DNA of 49,691 nucleotides from Pseudomonadota bacterium (lineage in GTDB: Bacteria > Pseudomonadota > Gammaproteobacteria > Burkholderiales > Burkholderiaceae_C). Within the stretch, counting starts at the first letter, position 1. Each line of letters opens with the position of its first letter. The stretch lies in NCBI GenBank assembly GCA_963205335.1, contig CAUJIM010000109.1:1-49691 (forward strand). Direction: 5' to 3'. A model generated the notes under the pieces. That model had not been told where the DNA came from. It searched no databases and was given only the letters and a program-made list of their open reading frames with translations. Position numbers and translations under genes: made by a program. Shown here piece after piece: positions 46,075 through 49,691 of this stretch.

Positions 46075-48816
46075 ATGTCGCAGCGCGCTCGCTCCGCAAC
46101 CGCGATGCCCTTGGCCGACCTGATTGATACCTATGGTCGCTCGCCACGCAGCAAGCGGGGTTCGACCTTTGCACGCGAACACACCCTGCAAGTGATCACG
46201 CAACTCGGCGTACCGCCAGACCTGCGTTACCTGCGCGACGGCTTCGAGCGTACGCTGAAATGCATCGATGCGTTCGGCAGCGTGCTCGACGGCTGCCTGC
46301 GCATGGTCCCGGGTGCGCTTTCGGCGGCGGAGCTCGCGGCTGAGCTTGGGACGCTCCTCATCTGGATCGACTCCCAGGGGTGGCAGGCGACCGATCCGCG
46401 TCTTGCAAAAATGGCGCGGGCCGCAAGCGATGCGCCGCATCCGCTGGACGGCTACGCGCTTTCGGTCTGCCACCACTGGAGCAACCTCTTCTATACCGTG
46501 GCCCCGACCGCTGCGGCGGCCAGCCCGGGCGACGCGGCCCAGGCGTATGAGGCGCTCGTGCAGGAATTCTCGATGTACGTGCTCGCCGCGCAGTCGCAGG
46601 TTGAGCCCGGGCGCTACCTCGCCTACTGCCGCGAATGGCATGTGACCAGTGAGCAGCCCAACCAGACCTTCTATCCGTCCTCGCGCCTTGCGAGCCGCGT
46701 GGCCGATGCGTCGCGGGCGGTTCGCCGGCTGTCGCTCGCGCCTAGCGGCGCCATGTTCACGGCACTCGCCGATCCCGCACACGGATCAACGCTTGCCGAT
46801 CGGGTGGTGGCAGCGCGCCAGCGACACTGGAGCGGCAATCTGCAGCAGGTGCTCGATGCGATCGACCGGCTGCTCGAAGAAGTGGTGCCGGGCTGGCGCA
46901 GGCCCGCTTCAAGCGGTAGCGCGGGCGGCAGCCCCAGGCACGCGCCGCAGCACATGCTGCGCCGGACGTTCCACGACGGTTACGTGCGCGTCTCCGAGAG
47001 CCCCTGCATTGCACTGATCCGCGAAACCGATTTGGGCGCTCGCGTGGAGACCACGGTGCAGAGGCCCGCCACCGTGGAGGAGGTGACCGCCGAGTTACTG
47101 GTGACGCCCGGACCCGTTGATCAGGACGGACGTGTTGAGGCGACACCCAGCTCCGAAGAAAACGCACGGGGAGAAGCCCGGGAGGCCGCCGAGGCGCAGC
47201 TCGACGGGCAAGAGTGGCTGCCGCAGGACGAGGCCGCTCCCGCGGGCGCGATCGAGGCGCTCGTCCTGCCCGAAGGTGAATCCGAGGGCCTGGCACGGCC
47301 CGGCGTCCGCCCCGGGACCGCCTCGCGCTGGGCGGCGGACTGGCTGCGGCGCATGCACATGGCGCACCCGCTCGTGCCAGGCAGGCTCGAGCTCGATCAG
47401 GTGCGGGGCCTGCTGCGCGCCATGGCCGATCCAAAAAAGGTCGAACCCGAGAACGCTGCCGCTGCTGCCTGCATGCATGCCGCGATCGCCCTCGGCCGAT
47501 CGCTCGAAGCGGGCTGCACACTCAAGATTCATACTTCACTGCAGCGCGCGACGCTCGAACCCGATCGCATCCACTACGGCCTCGCCGAGCGCCAATGGGT
47601 GGTGTTCGCGCCGCCGCCGGCGTGGCGGGAAACACCGGTCGCCGAGTGCGAGCGCGCGCTCTGGCCGCAGGTGCGCCTCATAGACCGGACCAGCTTCTGG
47701 CGTCTGCTGGAGGCGCACGGCCTCGCGCATCCCGGGGTGCCGGTGAGGCGCCTCACCGAAGTGCGCCGCGATGAGTTGCTGCGCTGGACGGGCGACCATC
47801 TGCCACGTATCGCAGCGCCCGCTGATGCGTGCCGCGACTTCCTCTTCCACCGCCTGCTCGCGGTCACGCGCGGCGATCTTGGCATCGCGCGACTCATCAC
47901 CGGACGCGAGCTTGCGCATTCCGCCACCGTCGCGCACTACGCGTACTACCGCACCGAAACGGTCTGGAACGCCTACCGCCGCAGCTGGCAGGAAGATGCA
48001 AGTGCGCCGGCTGCTGCCGCCGAGACCGGCCCGGTAGCCGAAGTGGCGGCTTCAACGATCCGCCATGGTTATGGCGCGCGCCGCGTTCCCGAGGTCGGCG
48101 CAGTCCGGCAGCTCGTCGAGTGGCTGCGCGAGCGGGTCAGGCGCAGCGCGGGCGCGGAACGCCACAATTTGTACACGGCCTACACGTGGGTGGGACTCGT
48201 GCTCGGCACGGCGATGCGCCCAGTCACCACCATCGTCCTCCATGACCCCGTAAGCGGGATGGGCCGCTTCCCCGTCATGACCTTCGTCGACAAGGCGCGC
48301 TCAGACTATCACCGTCGCATCACAGCGCTTCCCGCCGCACTTGCGGAGCACCTTGACCGTTATGCGCACTACCTGCGCGCGCTCGATCTCGAAATGCGGG
48401 GGACAGGCGCGGCGGGCGGGGCGCACGCGCTGCCGTTTCGCTATTGCGACGAGGACAGCGCGGGGGGAGACAGCCCAAAAGGCGGCAAACAGGAAAAGGA
48501 CCGGCAGGCAGACCGGCGCTGGCGCGCGTTCCGGCCGAGCGACTTTCAGCACCTGTGCGGCGCCGTGTTCGGGCTCGAGCTCTATGCGCTGCGCCGCTTC
48601 GTGCGCACCGAGCTCGCGCAGGACGAGGGTCTCACCGCCGAAGACGTCGACGCCTGGATGGGGCACTGGTTCGATGGGCTCTCGCCCGTCGACCGGCTTT
48701 CGACCTACCCCATGGGTCGGCTGCAGGAAATCGCCGGGGGCGCAGCCGCCCGCCTGCTCGCCAAGACATCGTTCAAGGCGCTGTGGATCGACCAGCAACG
48801 GGGCTTGCGGTCGTAA
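46075..48816 (+). CDS. 913-residue tyrosine recombinase-like protein
   Basis: A very large protein whose C-terminal ~220 residues carry the tyrosine recombinase set: Arg715 ('VLGTAMRPVTT'), Lys740 ('TFVDKARSDY'), Arg840 in 'YALRRFVR', His864 in 'WMGHW' and the nucleophile Tyr878 in 'LSTYPMGRL'. The box II His (H-x-x-R) is Tyr837. Typical integrases have 300-450 residues. The N-terminal ~600 residues are unassigned and include an acidic, Glu/Ala-rich linker (about 340-410). The following gene starts inside its stop (TAATG). Operons of several large recombinases at island ends (GInt-type ginABCD modules, from memory) are the closest parallel. Confidence 0.72.
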   Translation: MSQRARSATAMPLADLIDTYGRSPRSKRGSTFAREHTLQVITQLGVPPDLRYLRDGFERTLKCIDAFGSVLDGCLRMVPGALSAAELAAELGTLLIWIDSQGWQATDPRLAKMARAASDAPHPLDGYALSVCHHWSNLFYTVAPTAAAASPGDAAQAYEALVQEFSMYVLAAQSQVEPGRYLAYCREWHVTSEQPNQTFYPSSRLASRVADASRAVRRLSLAPSGAMFTALADPAHGSTLADRVVAARQRHWSGNLQQVLDAIDRLLEEVVPGWRRPASSGSAGGSPRHAPQHMLRRTFHDGYVRVSESPCIALIRETDLGARVETTVQRPATVEEVTAELLVTPGPVDQDGRVEATPSSEENARGEAREAAEAQLDGQEWLPQDEAAPAGAIEALVLPEGESEGLARPGVRPGTASRWAADWLRRMHMAHPLVPGRLELDQVRGLLRAMADPKKVEPENAAAAACMHAAIALGRSLEAGCTLKIHTSLQRATLEPDRIHYGLAERQWVVFAPPPAWRETPVAECERALWPQVRLIDRTSFWRLLEAHGLAHPGVPVRRLTEVRRDELLRWTGDHLPRIAAPADACRDFLFHRLLAVTRGDLGIARLITGRELAHSATVAHYAYYRTETVWNAYRRSWQEDASAPAAAAETGPVAEVAASTIRHGYGARRVPEVGAVRQLVEWLRERVRRSAGAERHNLYTAYTWVGLVLGTAMRPVTTIVLHDPVSGMGRFPVMTFVDKARSDYHRRITALPAALAEHLDRYAHYLRALDLEMRGTGAAGGAHALPFRYCDEDSAGGDSPKGGKQEKDRQADRRWRAFRPSDFQHLCGAVFGLELYALRRFVRTELAQDEGLTAEDVDAWMGHWFDGLSPVDRLSTYPMGRLQEIAGGAAARLLAKTSFKALWIDQQRGLRS

Positions 48817-49691
48817 TGGACGCGCTGTGGGACCCGCCGGTGGGCGACGTGCCCGAGCTTGCGCGGCAGGCGTACCGGCTCATGATCCGCACGCTTCACC
48901 GCGTCGACGCGCAGGTGCCGGGCGTCTTGCAGGCCCCGGGCAAGGCATCGGGTGAGCGCGTGATGGCCCAGGCGATCGCGGCGCTTGCCAATCCGAAGGT
49001 CGATCCGACCTTGCGCCTTGCCGCGCTCTCCGAGCTGCAGGCGCGCATGCGGCGGATCGACCCAAAGACGCCGCAGCGCCTCTTCCTGATGCCGCCCGAG
49101 CAGCGCTCCAGCGTCGCCGCGACCCTCGGGGGCGATCTCGTGGACCTCGCGCGCTTCGATGCGGCGCTCGAGCGCTACGTCCTGGGCCGCAAGTGGCCCC
49201 GCGCTGCGGATGCGGCAGCGGCGCTCGCGCCAGAAGCGAGCGCGGGGCTCGTGCTTGCGCTCCTGGTGACGCGCCTTGGGCAGGCGTCGCTTTCGGCAGT
49301 GGCCGGCGTGCTCGAGAAGCTCGCGGCAGGTGTGCGCCCGCTCGTGGCCGGCCACTGGGCCTGGCTCGATGTCGAGCTCTACACAACCGGCCGCGCGCAA
49401 CTGCGACGCGTCTTCCTCGATCCAGCGACGCTGGCCGCCTGGCAGCTCGCGGCTGCCGGTGCGCGATCGCTCAAGCAGCCGTCCGAGGCGTACAAGGCGG
49501 GGCGCAAACGTGCTTTCTGGCGCCAGGCCGCAAGCCGGTGCTTTCGTGCGCTTTGCCGCGAGTTCGATGCAGCGGATCAAGACGTGGCCATCCGCGAGCT
49601 CACCCGCCTGTGCGCGTGCGAGGCGCAGCGCCTGAGAGTGGCGACACTGCCGGTGCTGGCCACTTACGCCGCAGGGCAGCTCAGCAGCTCG
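48816..49691 (+). CDS. large protein of the integrated element, 5' part only
   Basis: Open from ATG 48816 to the window end: 292 residues without a stop. The start overlaps the recombinase stop by one base (TAATG), so translation is coupled. The visible part is helical, rich in Ala, Arg and Leu, with no recognised domain: 'ELARQAYRLMIRTLHRVDAQVPGVLQ', 'LAALSELQARMRRIDPKTPQRLFLMPPEQ' and 'AWLDVELYTTGRAQLRRVFLD'. By position it should be the next component of the recombination module. A recombinase domain, if any, would lie beyond the window. Confidence 0.6.
   Translation, partial: MDALWDPPVGDVPELARQAYRLMIRTLHRVDAQVPGVLQAPGKASGERVMAQAIAALANPKVDPTLRLAALSELQARMRRIDPKTPQRLFLMPPEQRSSVAATLGGDLVDLARFDAALERYVLGRKWPRAADAAAALAPEASAGLVLALLVTRLGQASLSAVAGVLEKLAAGVRPLVAGHWAWLDVELYTTGRAQLRRVFLDPATLAAWQLAAAGARSLKQPSEAYKAGRKRAFWRQAASRCFRALCREFDAADQDVAIRELTRLCACEAQRLRVATLPVLATYAAGQLSSS

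Overview
The window is GC-rich (roughly two thirds G+C by eye) and reads as chromosome of a betaproteobacterium of the order Burkholderiales, most likely family Comamonadaceae. This rests on gene content: a Bug/TctC periplasmic receptor, a PhaM-type polyhydroxyalkanoate granule protein, a TorF-type porin ahead of glnK-amtB, glnA-ntrB-ntrC, and a small dispersed palindromic repeat that I associate from memory with comamonads. The genus cannot be fixed from the sequence alone.

Region 1 (1-8909) is a catabolic-looking block. It holds the 3' end of a short-chain dehydrogenase (SDR), a metal-dependent cyclase/hydrolase, an SDR, an orphan LivK-type binding protein, an AraC regulator, another SDR, a two-component flavin monooxygenase (StyA/StyB type) and a CrtI-like FAD oxidoreductase. 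The set suggests oxidation of an indole-like or other heteroaromatic compound. Region 2 (8915-15430) is housekeeping: TauE exporter, ybeY-panD-ybeZ, then ruvA and ruvB, which are split apart by an exported serine protease and an exported peroxiredoxin. Region 3 (15409-19311) is a second catabolic block: LysR, a VanA/TsaM-type Rieske oxygenase, a second LivK-like receptor with its own strong terminator, and a frameshifted phytanoyl-CoA dioxygenase remnant.

Region 4 (19378-40462) is mainly nitrogen assimilation, interrupted by a peptidase/Bug/LysR cassette (23607-26770). It contains glnA-ntrB-ntrC, torF-glnK-amtB, and a six-gene run gltB-gltD-dapL-lysA-nadE-dapF. Each of the three transcription units is preceded by a sigma-54 (-24/-12) promoter match; that of gltB is a perfect core match with a perfect 17-bp NtrC-type palindrome about 100 bp upstream. 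Since ntrB/ntrC are encoded here too, the window appears to hold a regulator and several of its targets. The last run would place a short diaminopimelate/lysine route (LL-diaminopimelate aminotransferase, epimerase, decarboxylase) and ammonia-dependent NAD synthetase under nitrogen control.

Region 5 (40464-45328) has a fusion of an alkylglycerol-monooxygenase-like fatty acid hydroxylase to a lysoplasmalogenase, a lone glcD, phaM and a tyrosine phosphatase. Region 6 (45382-49691) is the edge of an integrated element. The 3' half of a tRNA is followed by an AT-richer stretch with a 10-bp direct repeat, a ParB-like small protein, a 913-residue protein ending in a tyrosine recombinase domain, and the start of another large protein that runs off the window.

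The most unusual signals are the nitrogen-controlled glt-dap-lys-nad operon, the tRNA-linked giant recombinase module, the hydroxylase-lysoplasmalogenase fusion, and a four-copy small repeat, one copy of which is read in frame inside that fusion.
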